From an uncultured Marinobacter sp. (lineage in GTDB: Bacteria; Pseudomonadota; Gammaproteobacteria; Pseudomonadales; Oleiphilaceae): DNA of 32,733 bases. Both the position numbers and the translations under genes were made by a program. A model generated the notes under the pieces. That model worked only from the letters and a program-made list of their open reading frames with translations. It was not told where the DNA came from and did not search any database. Shown in pieces: positions 16,943-24,758 of the stretch. Position 1 is the first letter of the stretch. The number at the start of each line of letters is the position of its first letter. The stretch is taken from contig CAJXOQ010000023.1 of assembly GCA_913057975.1 (NCBI GenBank), forward strand, positions 1 to 32,733, read 5' to 3'.

Positions 16943-17979
16943 TGTCTGCACTTGAGGATACCTTTGCCACTTTTATAGCGCGGCAGACTGGAGCTTCCGA
17001 CGCAACGGTCGTCTCTTTCGACAAGCTTTCCGGAGGGGCGATCCAGGATAACTTCGGGCTCACGCTGGATTTGGAGGGCGGTAACAGGCCCGGGCGGCAC
17101 GAATTTGTGGTGCGACAGGACGCACCGTCCGGGGTGGCCGAGAGCTTGACCAGACCGCAGGAATTTCGAGTGTTGCAGGCCGCTTTCGGTGCCGGGGTGA
17201 CGGCTCCTGAACCTCTCTGGCTGTGTGAGGATCCTGCGGTTACCGGGCAGGTGTTCTACGTCATGGCTCGGGCTGCCGGGAGTGCGTCACCACGCAAGCT
17301 GGTCAAGTCGGAGTTTACTGACGAGCAGCGCCGCGCTCTTGTTCGAACGTTTGGCGCAGAGCTTGCCAGGCTTCACAGCGTCAGGCCGCCGGACGATTCG
17401 TTGGACTTTCTGGCGATGCCCAACCCGGACAATCCTGCCCTTAGCCGGGTCGCCCTTTACCGCCGCTATCTGGAAGAGATTGGTGAGCCACACCCGGTGC
17501 TGGAGTGGGCACTGAACTGGCTTGAGGATAACGCGCCGGAACCAGATTTCACCGTTCTATGTCACTGCGATTTCCGAACCGGCAATTACATGATAAGCGG
17601 CGACAGACTGACGGCCATTCTGGATTGGGAATTCGCCGCTTGGAGCGACCCTTGCGAGGACCTGGGGTGGCTCTGTAGTCGCAGTTGGCGCTTCGGTGCT
17701 GATCAACGGGAAGTGGGCGGAATTGGAGATAAACAGGATCTTCTGGACGGCTACCGGGAGGTAACCGGAGCCAGCATTAGTCCAGCAAGGGTCAACTACT
17801 GGGAGGTCATGGCGCTGGTGCGCTGGGCCGCCATTGCATTGCAACAGGCGCGTCGTCACATGTCGGGTGAGCAGCGCTCGCTCGAGCTGGCGTTAACCGG
17901 CCGCATGGTCGCTCAGATGGAATATGACCTGTTGAACCAGATTCAGGAACTGGAGGATGGCAATGATCAATCGACCTGA
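16942..17979 (+). CDS. APH-fold phosphotransferase (LvaA-type hydroxyacyl-CoA kinase candidate)
   Basis: A 345-residue kinase-like protein of the aminoglycoside phosphotransferase fold. The catalytic loop is HCDFRTGN (H208, D210, N215), with Cys where most family members have Gly. The metal-binding motif is DWEFAAWSDPCEDLG, beginning at D228. It is almost certainly not an antibiotic-resistance enzyme: it lies between an acyl-CoA dehydrogenase (1-base overlap) and a small DUF6285-like gene (17-base overlap), the arrangement expected of LvaA/LvaB-type kinases that phosphorylate 4-hydroxyacyl-CoA. The exact acyl chain cannot be read from sequence. Confidence 0.85.
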   Translation: MSALEDTFATFIARQTGASDATVVSFDKLSGGAIQDNFGLTLDLEGGNRPGRHEFVVRQDAPSGVAESLTRPQEFRVLQAAFGAGVTAPEPLWLCEDPAVTGQVFYVMARAAGSASPRKLVKSEFTDEQRRALVRTFGAELARLHSVRPPDDSLDFLAMPNPDNPALSRVALYRRYLEEIGEPHPVLEWALNWLEDNAPEPDFTVLCHCDFRTGNYMISGDRLTAILDWEFAAWSDPCEDLGWLCSRSWRFGADQREVGGIGDKQDLLDGYREVTGASISPARVNYWEVMALVRWAAIALQQARRHMSGEQRSLELALTGRMVAQMEYDLLNQIQELEDGNDQST

Positions 17980-18325
17980 GACCCGTGACCTGCTTGCCGA
18001 GGCTCGCCAGGTGTTGCTCGATTCGCTGGTCCCCGAACTTGGCGGGGAGCGCAAATACGAGGCATTGATGATCGCCAATGCCATGGGCATGGCCATCCGC
18101 GAACAGGAACAGCAAGAGGCGGGAGAGCCTGAATCAACCGACGTCATGCTCTCCCGTTTTCTGGCCGGTCACGCGTTGCCGGAGGAGTCGGAGCAGGGTG
18201 AACAGACCCTGGCCAGGGCGCTTCGTGAACGCGTTGTCGACGGCAGCGACCGTGAGTTGCGGGCGGTCCTTCGCGCAATGACGGAGACTCGACTAAAAGT
18301 AAACAATCCGGGCTACCTGAAATAA
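17963..18325 (+). CDS. Small DUF6285-like protein (LvaB-type partner)
   Basis: A 120-residue, mostly helical, charged protein (motifs RPETRDLL, ERKYEALMIANAMGMA, LKVNNPGYL) that I place in the DUF6285 family. ATG 17963 is chosen over ATG 17957 because GGAGG at 17952-17956 leaves 6 bases before it and none before the other. The gene overlaps the end of the kinase gene. In the levulinate operon the small protein LvaB is required together with LvaA for 4-hydroxyacyl-CoA phosphorylation, so this is probably the kinase's partner subunit. No catalytic motif is visible. Confidence 0.8.
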   Translation: MINRPETRDLLAEARQVLLDSLVPELGGERKYEALMIANAMGMAIREQEQQEAGEPESTDVMLSRFLAGHALPEESEQGEQTLARALRERVVDGSDRELRAVLRAMTETRLKVNNPGYLK

Positions 18326-18340
18326 CCCGAACAATCCCGA

Positions 18341-18384
18341 ATGGTGTGATTTGGGTGTGACCTGGGTGTGACATAGGTGCGACA
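18341..18384 (+). repeat. Four 11-bp-phased GGTGTGA repeats ending at a start codon
   Basis: Between the DUF6285-like gene and the acyl-CoA ligase an 11-base unit repeats in register: a degenerate copy at 18341-18351, TGGGTGTGACC at 18352, TGGGTGTGACA at 18363 and TAGGTGCGACA at 18374. The last copy ends on the A of the ligase ATG, so its AGGTG core doubles as the ribosome site. The spacing equals about one DNA helical turn, suggesting a protein-binding array or a slippage-expanded ribosome-binding region. Confidence 0.7.
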
Positions 18385-19994
18385 TGAACAAGTACAAGAA
18401 CCTGAACAAGACCACCGCAAACTATTCGCCACTTACCCCGCTCACGCTGCTGCAGCGGTCCGCTCGGGTGTACCCGGACAAGCTGGCGGTGATTGATGAT
18501 GACATGAACCTGTCCTACCGGGAGCTTTACGCCCGCTGCCGCCAGATGGCCAGTGCCCTGAGTCGCCGCGGTATCGAGACGGGCGATACGGTAGCAATCC
18601 TGTGTCCAAACTCCCACGAAATGCTTGAGGCCCATTACTCCGTGCCTATGTCAGGTGCGGTACTGAACGCCATCAACATCCGTCTGGATGCCGGGGCCCT
18701 GTCCTTTATCCTGGCCCATGGTGAAGCACGCGTTCTGTTTTACGACACCCAGTGGGAAGAGCAGGTCCGGGCCGCCGTAGCCGAGCTTGAGGTTAATCCC
18801 TTGCTGGTGGCCATCGATAGCACGGCAGGGAAGAGCCTGGGTCTGGCGGATCTTGATTACGAAGCCTTGTTGCAGGAAGGCGACGCGGAGGCAGGCTGGC
18901 AGCATGCCACAGACGAGTGGGATGCCATTTCCCTGAATTACACCTCTGGAACCACCGGCAATCCCAAAGGCGTTGTTTACCACCATCGCGGCGCCTACCT
19001 GGCGGCCATGACCAACGCCATGGCTTTCGACATGACGGCCGAGACCGTCTACCTGTGGACCCTGCCAATGTTCCACTGCAATGGCTGGGCTTATACCTGG
19101 GCAATCACCGCCGTTGGCGGCACCCATGTGTGTCTTCGGGAGGTGGATAGCAGGGAGATCTACCGCCGAATCGAAGACTACGGCGTCACCCACATGTGTG
19201 GGGCGCCGGTGGTGATGAACCTGCTGATACAGGACCTGGGGCGCGCCAGCCTGACACTTTCCCGGCCAGCCCAGTTTGCTCTGGGCGGCGCAGCGCCGCC
19301 AAGTAGCGTGATTCGCAAGGCAGAGGAAATTGGCTTCCAGATCACCCACCTGTATGGCCTGACCGAAACGTTTGGCCCCTCGACGCTCTGTGTGCCCCAG
19401 CCGGAATGGCAGCAATTGCCGCTGGAAGAACGGGCGTTAAAAATGTCCCGCCAGGGCGTTTCCACGCACGGCCTGGATGAAGTTGCGGTGTTGGATATGG
19501 TCAGCGGGGAGGCGGTGCCTGCAGACGGAAAAGCCATGGGCGAGATCTGTATTCGTGGCAACACGGTGATGAAGGGCTACCTGAAAAATGAGGAAGCCAC
19601 CGAAAAGGCCTTCAGCGACGGCTGGTTCCACACCGGTGATCTGGCCGTCATGCATCCGGATCATTATGTCGAAATCCGCGACCGGGCCAAGGATGTGATT
19701 ATCTCCGGCGGCGAAAACATCTCCAGTCTGGAAGTGGAGGAGGTGCTATACCGGCACCCGAAAGTGTCTGAGGCTGCAGTGGTGGCCATGGCCGACGAAA
19801 AATGGGGCGAGGTTCCCTGCGCCTTTATCAATCCGATCGATGATGGTGAGGAACTCACGCCCGAGGAGATCATCGCCTTTTGTCGGGAGCAAATGGCGCA
19901 CTTCAAGGCGCCGCGGAAGGTCGTGTTGGGTGAATTGCCCAAGACCGCCACTGGCAAGATCCGCAAAAACATTTTAAGGGACACGTTGTCCTGA
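18384..19994 (+). CDS. Acyl-CoA synthetase (AMP-forming; LvaE-type)
   Basis: A 536-residue adenylate-forming ligase that activates a carboxylic acid with ATP and CoA. The P-loop-like signature YTSGTTGNPKG is at 186-196, the A5 motif is YGLTE, the A7/A8 motifs are HTGDLA and DRAKDVIISGGENIS, and the C-terminal catalytic lysine lies in PKTATGKIRK. Length is normal for medium-chain or short-branched acid ligases. The likely start is ATG 18384, whose AGGTG ribosome site belongs to the last of four phased repeats. In this context it should make the CoA ester used by the kinase, dehydrogenase and SDR upstream. Related DmdB ligases act on methylthiopropionate, but no partner Dmd genes are present. 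Confidence 0.9.
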   Translation: MNKYKNLNKTTANYSPLTPLTLLQRSARVYPDKLAVIDDDMNLSYRELYARCRQMASALSRRGIETGDTVAILCPNSHEMLEAHYSVPMSGAVLNAINIRLDAGALSFILAHGEARVLFYDTQWEEQVRAAVAELEVNPLLVAIDSTAGKSLGLADLDYEALLQEGDAEAGWQHATDEWDAISLNYTSGTTGNPKGVVYHHRGAYLAAMTNAMAFDMTAETVYLWTLPMFHCNGWAYTWAITAVGGTHVCLREVDSREIYRRIEDYGVTHMCGAPVVMNLLIQDLGRASLTLSRPAQFALGGAAPPSSVIRKAEEIGFQITHLYGLTETFGPSTLCVPQPEWQQLPLEERALKMSRQGVSTHGLDEVAVLDMVSGEAVPADGKAMGEICIRGNTVMKGYLKNEEATEKAFSDGWFHTGDLAVMHPDHYVEIRDRAKDVIISGGENISSLEVEEVLYRHPKVSEAAVVAMADEKWGEVPCAFINPIDDGEELTPEEIIAFCREQMAHFKAPRKVVLGELPKTATGKIRKNILRDTLS

Positions 19995-20127
19995 TGACTG
20001 CGCTGGCCATGGTCAGCAGGAGGTTGCGATAACGCGAACGACGAACATATGACAATGAAATCGTGGCTTGATTTAACAGGCCTGAAAGTTCCAGTGACAA
20101 AAAAGACAAGAACACAGGAGCATTACC

Positions 20128-21351
20128 ATGAAAACATCAAGCATCAAGAAACTTCTGGTTGCGATGACCGCAACCGCTACGCTTGGTACCGCAGGTATCA
20201 GTTATGCTGAGGAGCCAATTCGGCTCGGGGGCCTCTACATCCTCTCTGGCAGTGCTGCCACCTATGGTGAGTTTGCCCAGAAGGGCATCAACCTGGCAGT
20301 GGATGAAATCAACAGCTCCGGCGGCATTCTCGGTCGTCAGGTCGAAATGGTCTATGAGGACACCCAGGGGAAGGCTTCAGTAGCCATCCAGGCCGCTCGC
20401 AAACTGGTCTACTCGGAGGGTGTGGACGCCCTCGTGGGCCTGGACAGCTCTGGCGTGGCTCAGGGTATGGTTCCAACCATGCCGGAGTTACAGAAACCCC
20501 TGGTCATTACCCACGCTGCCACGCCGGATGTCACCGGCAAGTTGTGTAATTCGTTCACCTACCGTATCAGTGTCAACGTGGCCCAGAATATGAAGGCTGC
20601 CGCGCTGGTGGCTGCAGAAACCGATGCCACCAACTGGACCACCATCGGTCCGGACTATGCCTTCGGCCACCAGTCCTGGGAATTCTTCGGAAACTACCTC
20701 AAAGAGATCAATCCGGACGTCAACCTGATGTCGGAGACCAACTTCCCGCGCTTCGGCGCCGAGGACTTCACCCCATTTATCGACAGGGTCATGGACTCTG
20801 ACGCCGAGGGCGTTCTGATCTCTGTCTGGGGCGGTGACCTGGTCAACTTTGTCCGCCAGGCAAACACCCGCGGGTTCTTCGAAGAGGACCTGGAGGTGAT
20901 GTTTACCGTGGGTGCAGCGACTGAAGTATTGACCGCACTGGGCGAGGAAATGCCTGAGGGAGTGCATCTGTCTACACGTTACTGGTACGAGGCCTACGAC
21001 AACGACATTAACGACCGCTTCGTGAAAGCCTACCTTGACGCCTATGGCAACCCTCCCAGCTATAACGCTGAGGGTGCGTACGCTGCTATCTACGCCTACA
21101 AGCAGGCGATGGAAGCGGCCGGCAGCACCGAGGGGCCGGCTGTGGCCAAGGCGCTCAGTGGCATGAGCATGGACGCGCCGAACGGTACGGTGACGTTCCG
21201 CAAAGGCGATAACCAGGCCATGGTCAGCCCGAATTGGGGTGTTTCCGGCTCCATGCATCCAGAGCATGGCATTCGCACGCTGAACAACCTGCAGATTTTT
21301 GACGGCGAGAAAGTAGCCCGCACCGTCGAAGAGACCGGTTGCAAGCTTTGA
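20128..21351 (+). CDS. Periplasmic binding protein of Liv-type ABC importer
   Basis: A 407-residue type I periplasmic binding protein (Leu/Ile/Val-binding family). An N-terminal signal peptide (MKTSSIKKLL, then a hydrophobic run) ends with a likely signal peptidase I site after SYA, before EEPIRLGG. The mature part starts in the usual way for the family (LGGLYILSGSAATYGEF). AGGAG lies 7 bases before the ATG. It follows the acyl-CoA ligase by 133 bases, a gap in which I see no clear promoter, and precedes the permease genes after a strong stem-loop. The substrate is probably the carboxylic or amide compound degraded by the block rather than leucine; sequence alone does not tell. Confidence 0.92.
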   Translation: MKTSSIKKLLVAMTATATLGTAGISYAEEPIRLGGLYILSGSAATYGEFAQKGINLAVDEINSSGGILGRQVEMVYEDTQGKASVAIQAARKLVYSEGVDALVGLDSSGVAQGMVPTMPELQKPLVITHAATPDVTGKLCNSFTYRISVNVAQNMKAAALVAAETDATNWTTIGPDYAFGHQSWEFFGNYLKEINPDVNLMSETNFPRFGAEDFTPFIDRVMDSDAEGVLISVWGGDLVNFVRQANTRGFFEEDLEVMFTVGAATEVLTALGEEMPEGVHLSTRYWYEAYDNDINDRFVKAYLDAYGNPPSYNAEGAYAAIYAYKQAMEAAGSTEGPAVAKALSGMSMDAPNGTVTFRKGDNQAMVSPNWGVSGSMHPEHGIRTLNNLQIFDGEKVARTVEETGCKL

Positions 21352-21375
21352 TCTGACAGTTGTTCTTTTGCTTGC

Positions 21376-21399
21376 CGTGGCGCCCTCAGGGGCGCCACG
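21376..21399 (+). promoter_or_regulatory. Intercistronic stem-loop after the binding-protein gene
   Basis: CGTGGCGCCC and GGGCGCCACG pair perfectly over 10 bases around a TCAG loop. The hairpin starts 24 bases after the stop of the binding-protein gene and 30 bases before the permease start. No T run follows, so it is unlikely to be an intrinsic terminator. It fits a 3' mRNA stabiliser that lets the binding protein be made in excess over the membrane parts, a common arrangement in ABC importer operons. Confidence 0.7.
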
Positions 21400-21428
21400 A
21401 ATCCGGCCCTAACGTAATGAGGTAATAC

Positions 21429-22298
21429 ATGTCTGGCATCGGAGCGGCGTTGCTGAATAGTCTCGATATAGGGTTGCTGCTGTTCATTATCGCAGTGGGC
21501 CTTAATATCGTGTTCGGTGTGCTGAACATCATCAACTTTGCCCACGGGGCACTTTACATGCTGGGGGCCTATCTGGCCTTCACACTGATCAATATAGCGG
21601 GCATGCCATTCTGGGCGGCCCTGATCCTGGCGCCCATTGGCGTCGCTATCCTGGCCGTCATCATCGACCGGTTGCTGTTGCGCTTTATCTATTCCCGTGA
21701 CGTAGCAGACAGCCTGCTTCTGACATTCGCTATCCTGCTGATCATTAACGAGAGTGTGAGGATGATCTGGGGGAGTGGCATCCATGTGGTCCAGCCGCCG
21801 GATCTGCTGTCAGGTTCGGTGCGGCTGTTAGGCAGTTCCGTTGCCACCTACAGCCTGTTCGTGATCGTCATCGGCCTACTATTGCTGGCTGGTCTCTGGT
21901 ACCTGTTCAACCGTACCCGCGTCGGCCGCATCATGCGAGCTGCGGCACTGGATCGCGATATGGCCGAGGCGCTGTGCATCAACACCCGGCTGGTGGTGAC
22001 CGGCGTGTTTGCCTTTGGCGCCTGGCTGGCCGCTGTCGGTGGCGTCATGGCGGCACCCATGCGTGCGCTGGATCCCGGCATGGGGGACAAGATCATTATC
22101 GAGTCGTTCATTGTGGTGGTGATCGGGGGGCTGGGCAGCTTCCCGGGCGCCTTGCTTGGAGCCATCATCCTGGGCCTGATTCATGGCTTCGGTGGCCGCT
22201 ACCTGCCGGAAGTGAACCTGCTGTTGCCGTTCGTCGGCATGGCGCTGGTTCTGTTGTTCAAACCACACGGCATTATGGGCAAAGGGGCAAATGCATGA
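21429..22298 (+). CDS. livH: Branched-chain amino-acid-type ABC permease, LivH-like
   Basis: A 289-residue inner-membrane permease with about eight hydrophobic segments and the family's typical N-terminal run (GLNIVFGVLNIINFAHGA). The conserved cytoplasmic loop that contacts the ATPases is MRAAALDRDMAEALCIN. GAGGT lies 5 bases before the start. It overlaps the next permease by 4 bases (ATGA). The symbol denotes the family; the transported compound is unknown and may not be a branched-chain amino acid. Confidence 0.92.
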   Translation: MSGIGAALLNSLDIGLLLFIIAVGLNIVFGVLNIINFAHGALYMLGAYLAFTLINIAGMPFWAALILAPIGVAILAVIIDRLLLRFIYSRDVADSLLLTFAILLIINESVRMIWGSGIHVVQPPDLLSGSVRLLGSSVATYSLFVIVIGLLLLAGLWYLFNRTRVGRIMRAAALDRDMAEALCINTRLVVTGVFAFGAWLAAVGGVMAAPMRALDPGMGDKIIIESFIVVVIGGLGSFPGALLGAIILGLIHGFGGRYLPEVNLLLPFVGMALVLLFKPHGIMGKGANA

Positions 22299-23242
22299 AA
22301 ACCAAGGTTCTAATGGCCATTCTGGCTGTGGTGATTGCCGGGCTGATTGCGGTGCCCTGGATTGCTTCCTATTTCTATGTGTTTATTTTTACCGAAATCC
22401 TGATCCTGGGTCTGTTCGCGGCCAGCTTCAACCTGATTTTCGGTTATACCGGCATGCTGAGCTTCGGGCATGCGGCGTTCTTCGGTATTGGCGCTTACGC
22501 CACGGCCCTGGTGCTGATTCACCTGGAGTGGCCGTTCCTGGTCTGTCTGCTGGTCTCAATGGGGGCGTCCGCACTACTGGCTTTGATGATCGGCTTCCTG
22601 AGCGTCCGCCTCAATGAGGTGTACTTTGCCATGCTGACCCTGGCCTTTGGCATGATGGTCTTTGCCATCGCTTACCAGTGGCGCTCGGTGACCAATGGCA
22701 GTGACGGCCTCGCCGGGTTTACCCTGGGCTCCTTCGGGCTGGGGCTTGACCTCACTCTGGCGAATCCCTCGGTCTATTACCATGTGGTGCTGGGTATTGT
22801 GGCCATCGCCGCGATAGTGCTTTACCTGATCTGCCGCAGTTCGTTTGGCATGATCCTCAAGGCAATCCGTCAGAATCCCGAGCGGGTATCTTTCGCCGGG
22901 CTGAACGTGCGGACGTATCGGCTTGTGGCTTTCGTCATCGCCGGAACCTTTGCGGGCCTGGCCGGTGGTCTGATCGCTCCATTCCTGCGTGTGGCGAGCC
23001 CCGAGCTTCTGCACTGGTCCATGTCCGCCGAACCGATACTGATGGCCATCCTGGGGGGTACCGGGTTTTTCCTGGGGCCGTTCATCGGCTCTGCGGCGTT
23101 CGTATTGCTGGAAACCTGGATCACCACTTACACGGAATCCTGGATGCTGGTTCTGGGTATCATCCTGGCGCTGATGGTGATCTTCTTCCGCAAGGGACTG
23201 TTGGGCACCGCCATTGACTGGTGGATGGAGGTGAAAAAATGA
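22295..23242 (+). CDS. livM: Branched-chain amino-acid-type ABC permease, LivM-like
   Basis: A 315-residue second permease subunit. Family features are ASFNLIFGYTGMLSFGHAAFFG near the N-terminus (quoted here only as landmark positions ~41-62) and the ATPase-coupling loop KAIRQNPERVSFAGLN. ATG 22295 is preceded by AGGGG at 7 bases; the longer open frame upstream is only a shadow of livH. It overlaps both livH and livG by ATGA, which implies tight translational coupling and a fixed stoichiometry. Confidence 0.92.
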   Translation: MKTKVLMAILAVVIAGLIAVPWIASYFYVFIFTEILILGLFAASFNLIFGYTGMLSFGHAAFFGIGAYATALVLIHLEWPFLVCLLVSMGASALLALMIGFLSVRLNEVYFAMLTLAFGMMVFAIAYQWRSVTNGSDGLAGFTLGSFGLGLDLTLANPSVYYHVVLGIVAIAAIVLYLICRSSFGMILKAIRQNPERVSFAGLNVRTYRLVAFVIAGTFAGLAGGLIAPFLRVASPELLHWSMSAEPILMAILGGTGFFLGPFIGSAAFVLLETWITTYTESWMLVLGIILALMVIFFRKGLLGTAIDWWMEVKK

Positions 23243-24021
23243 CTAACCCGGTCCTTACCATTGCTAACCTGACCAAGCGTTTTGGCGGCGTCACGGCGGT
23301 CTCTGATATCAACCTGGACGTCATGCCCAAGGAAACCATCGCGATTATCGGCCCCAACGGTGCCGGCAAGACCACCTTCTACAACATGGTGTCCGGCCGG
23401 ATGCAGCCAACGGAAGGCACGATCATGCTGGACGGCAAGGATATCACCGGCCTGCCTCCCCACAAGATCAGCCGGCTGGGCGTATCGCGATCGTTCCAGA
23501 TCAATAATATCTTCCCGGAGATGACGGTGCAGGAGAACGTGGAAGTGGTGCTGTCGGCCTATCATGGCCACAGCCGCAAGCTATTCAATATCGCGTCCCG
23601 CAATACGGCAATCCAGCACGAGGCGGTTGGGTTTCTGAAGCGTCTGGGCATCGACAGCCTGAAAGCACAACGTGCAGAAGTGATCAGCTACGGCGACAAG
23701 CGATTGCTGGAGATCGCCATGGTGCTGGCAACACAACCCAAGCTGGTACTGCTGGACGAGCCAACAGCCGGGATGACTCCGGATGAAACCCGGCGCACCA
23801 CCCAACTGATCAAACAACTTGCCGGTAGCGGTGACTACACCTTCATGATCACCGAGCACGATATGGATGTGGTCTTCAATCTGGCGGATCGGATTCTGGT
23901 CATGCACCGTGGCGAGAAGCTTTTTGCCGGTACGCCCGAGGAGGTCAAGAACCACCCGGAGGTGCGTGTTGCCTACCTGGGCGAAGAAGACGACGAAGCG
24001 GTCGAGGAGGCCAGCCCATGA
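23239..24021 (+). CDS. livG: ABC importer ATPase, LivG-like
   Basis: A 260-residue ATP-binding subunit. Walker A GPNGAGKT is at 38-45, the ABC signature is the LivG-type variant ISYGDKR, and Walker B is LVLLDEPTAG followed by the switch His in TEHDMD. GGAGG lies 7 bases before ATG 23239. The C-terminus carries an acidic tail (EEDDEAVEEAS). It overlaps livM and livF by 4 bases each. Confidence 0.94.
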   Translation: MTNPVLTIANLTKRFGGVTAVSDINLDVMPKETIAIIGPNGAGKTTFYNMVSGRMQPTEGTIMLDGKDITGLPPHKISRLGVSRSFQINNIFPEMTVQENVEVVLSAYHGHSRKLFNIASRNTAIQHEAVGFLKRLGIDSLKAQRAEVISYGDKRLLEIAMVLATQPKLVLLDEPTAGMTPDETRRTTQLIKQLAGSGDYTFMITEHDMDVVFNLADRILVMHRGEKLFAGTPEEVKNHPEVRVAYLGEEDDEAVEEASP

Positions 24022-24722
24022 TTCTTGATGTTCGCAACATTCAAACGTTCTACGGCGAGAGTCAGGCGCTCCAGGGTGTTACCCTTCAGCTCGAAGCCGG
24101 TGAGACGGTTTGCATCCTCGGCCGGAATGGGGCGGGAAAGAGCACCACCCTGAAAAGCATCATGGGGCTGACGCCTCCGAGATCCGGAGAGGTCGTCTAT
24201 GAAGGCAAGCCGGTCCAGGGCTGGCCGGCACACCGGATCGCCCGCGCGGGCATCGGGTATGTACCGGAAGACCGCCGGATATTTCCCGGTCTGACGGTGC
24301 GGGATAACCTTGATGTAGCCTCCTATCAACGCAAGGGCAGTGCCGCGCGTTGGACGGTGGATGGCATCCTCAAGAAATATGAAATGCTGGGCGAACGGGC
24401 GGATCAGGACGGCGCGACCCTGTCCGGTGGCCAGCAACAGATGCTGGCGGTGGCAAGGTCCCTGATGATTCAGCCACGACTGTTGTTGCTGGATGAGCCC
24501 AACGAGGGGCTGGCCCCGGTTATCGTGCAGCAGATCGGTGAGCTGATTGATGATCTCAGCCAAACCACAACCATCCTGTTTACCGACCAAAGCGTGCGAT
24601 TCGCACTCAAGCATGCTCAAAGAGCCTACATTCTGGAAAAGGGCCAGGTTGTGCACGAGGCGAGCAGTCAGGACCTGAAGGCGGACCAGGCCACCCAGGA
24701 CCGATTCTTGTCCGTGGCATAG
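24018..24722 (+). CDS. livF: ABC importer ATPase, LivF-like
   Basis: A 234-residue second ATPase. Walker A GRNGAGKS is at 35-42, the signature LSGGQQQM is canonical, and Walker B is LLLLDEPNEGL. The H-loop position reads FTDQSV, where many LivF proteins have VEQN, so the usual switch residue differs; this is also seen in some relatives. It starts inside the end of livG (ATGA) and closes the transporter set. The regulator gene follows after 36 bases. Confidence 0.93.
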   Translation: MILDVRNIQTFYGESQALQGVTLQLEAGETVCILGRNGAGKSTTLKSIMGLTPPRSGEVVYEGKPVQGWPAHRIARAGIGYVPEDRRIFPGLTVRDNLDVASYQRKGSAARWTVDGILKKYEMLGERADQDGATLSGGQQQMLAVARSLMIQPRLLLLDEPNEGLAPVIVQQIGELIDDLSQTTTILFTDQSVRFALKHAQRAYILEKGQVVHEASSQDLKADQATQDRFLSVA

Positions 24723-24735
24723 CGTGCCTTATAAT
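24708..24735 (+). promoter_or_regulatory. Putative promoter for the TetR-type gene
   Basis: A perfect -10 hexamer TATAAT (24730-24735) lies 16 bases after TTGTCC (24708-24713, four of six to TTGACA), at the end of livF. It would give the regulator its own transcript in addition to readthrough from the block. Confidence 0.5.
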
Positions 24736-24758
24736 CCCCGCCGCAGAGGCAAACGGAC

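Noticed and set aside
15509..16951. 480-codon open frame antisense to the acyl-CoA dehydrogenase
   Set aside because: A shadow caused by high GC codon use. The + strand gene has clear family motifs and the antisense product has none.
16942..17979. Aminoglycoside resistance gene
   Set aside because: The fold is shared, but the operon of acyl-CoA enzymes and the DUF6285-like partner point to metabolic phosphorylation.
19995..20127. Sigma-54-like TGGC...TTGC before the binding-protein gene
   Set aside because: The spacing between the two elements is far from the -24/-12 arrangement. No other convincing promoter was seen in this gap.
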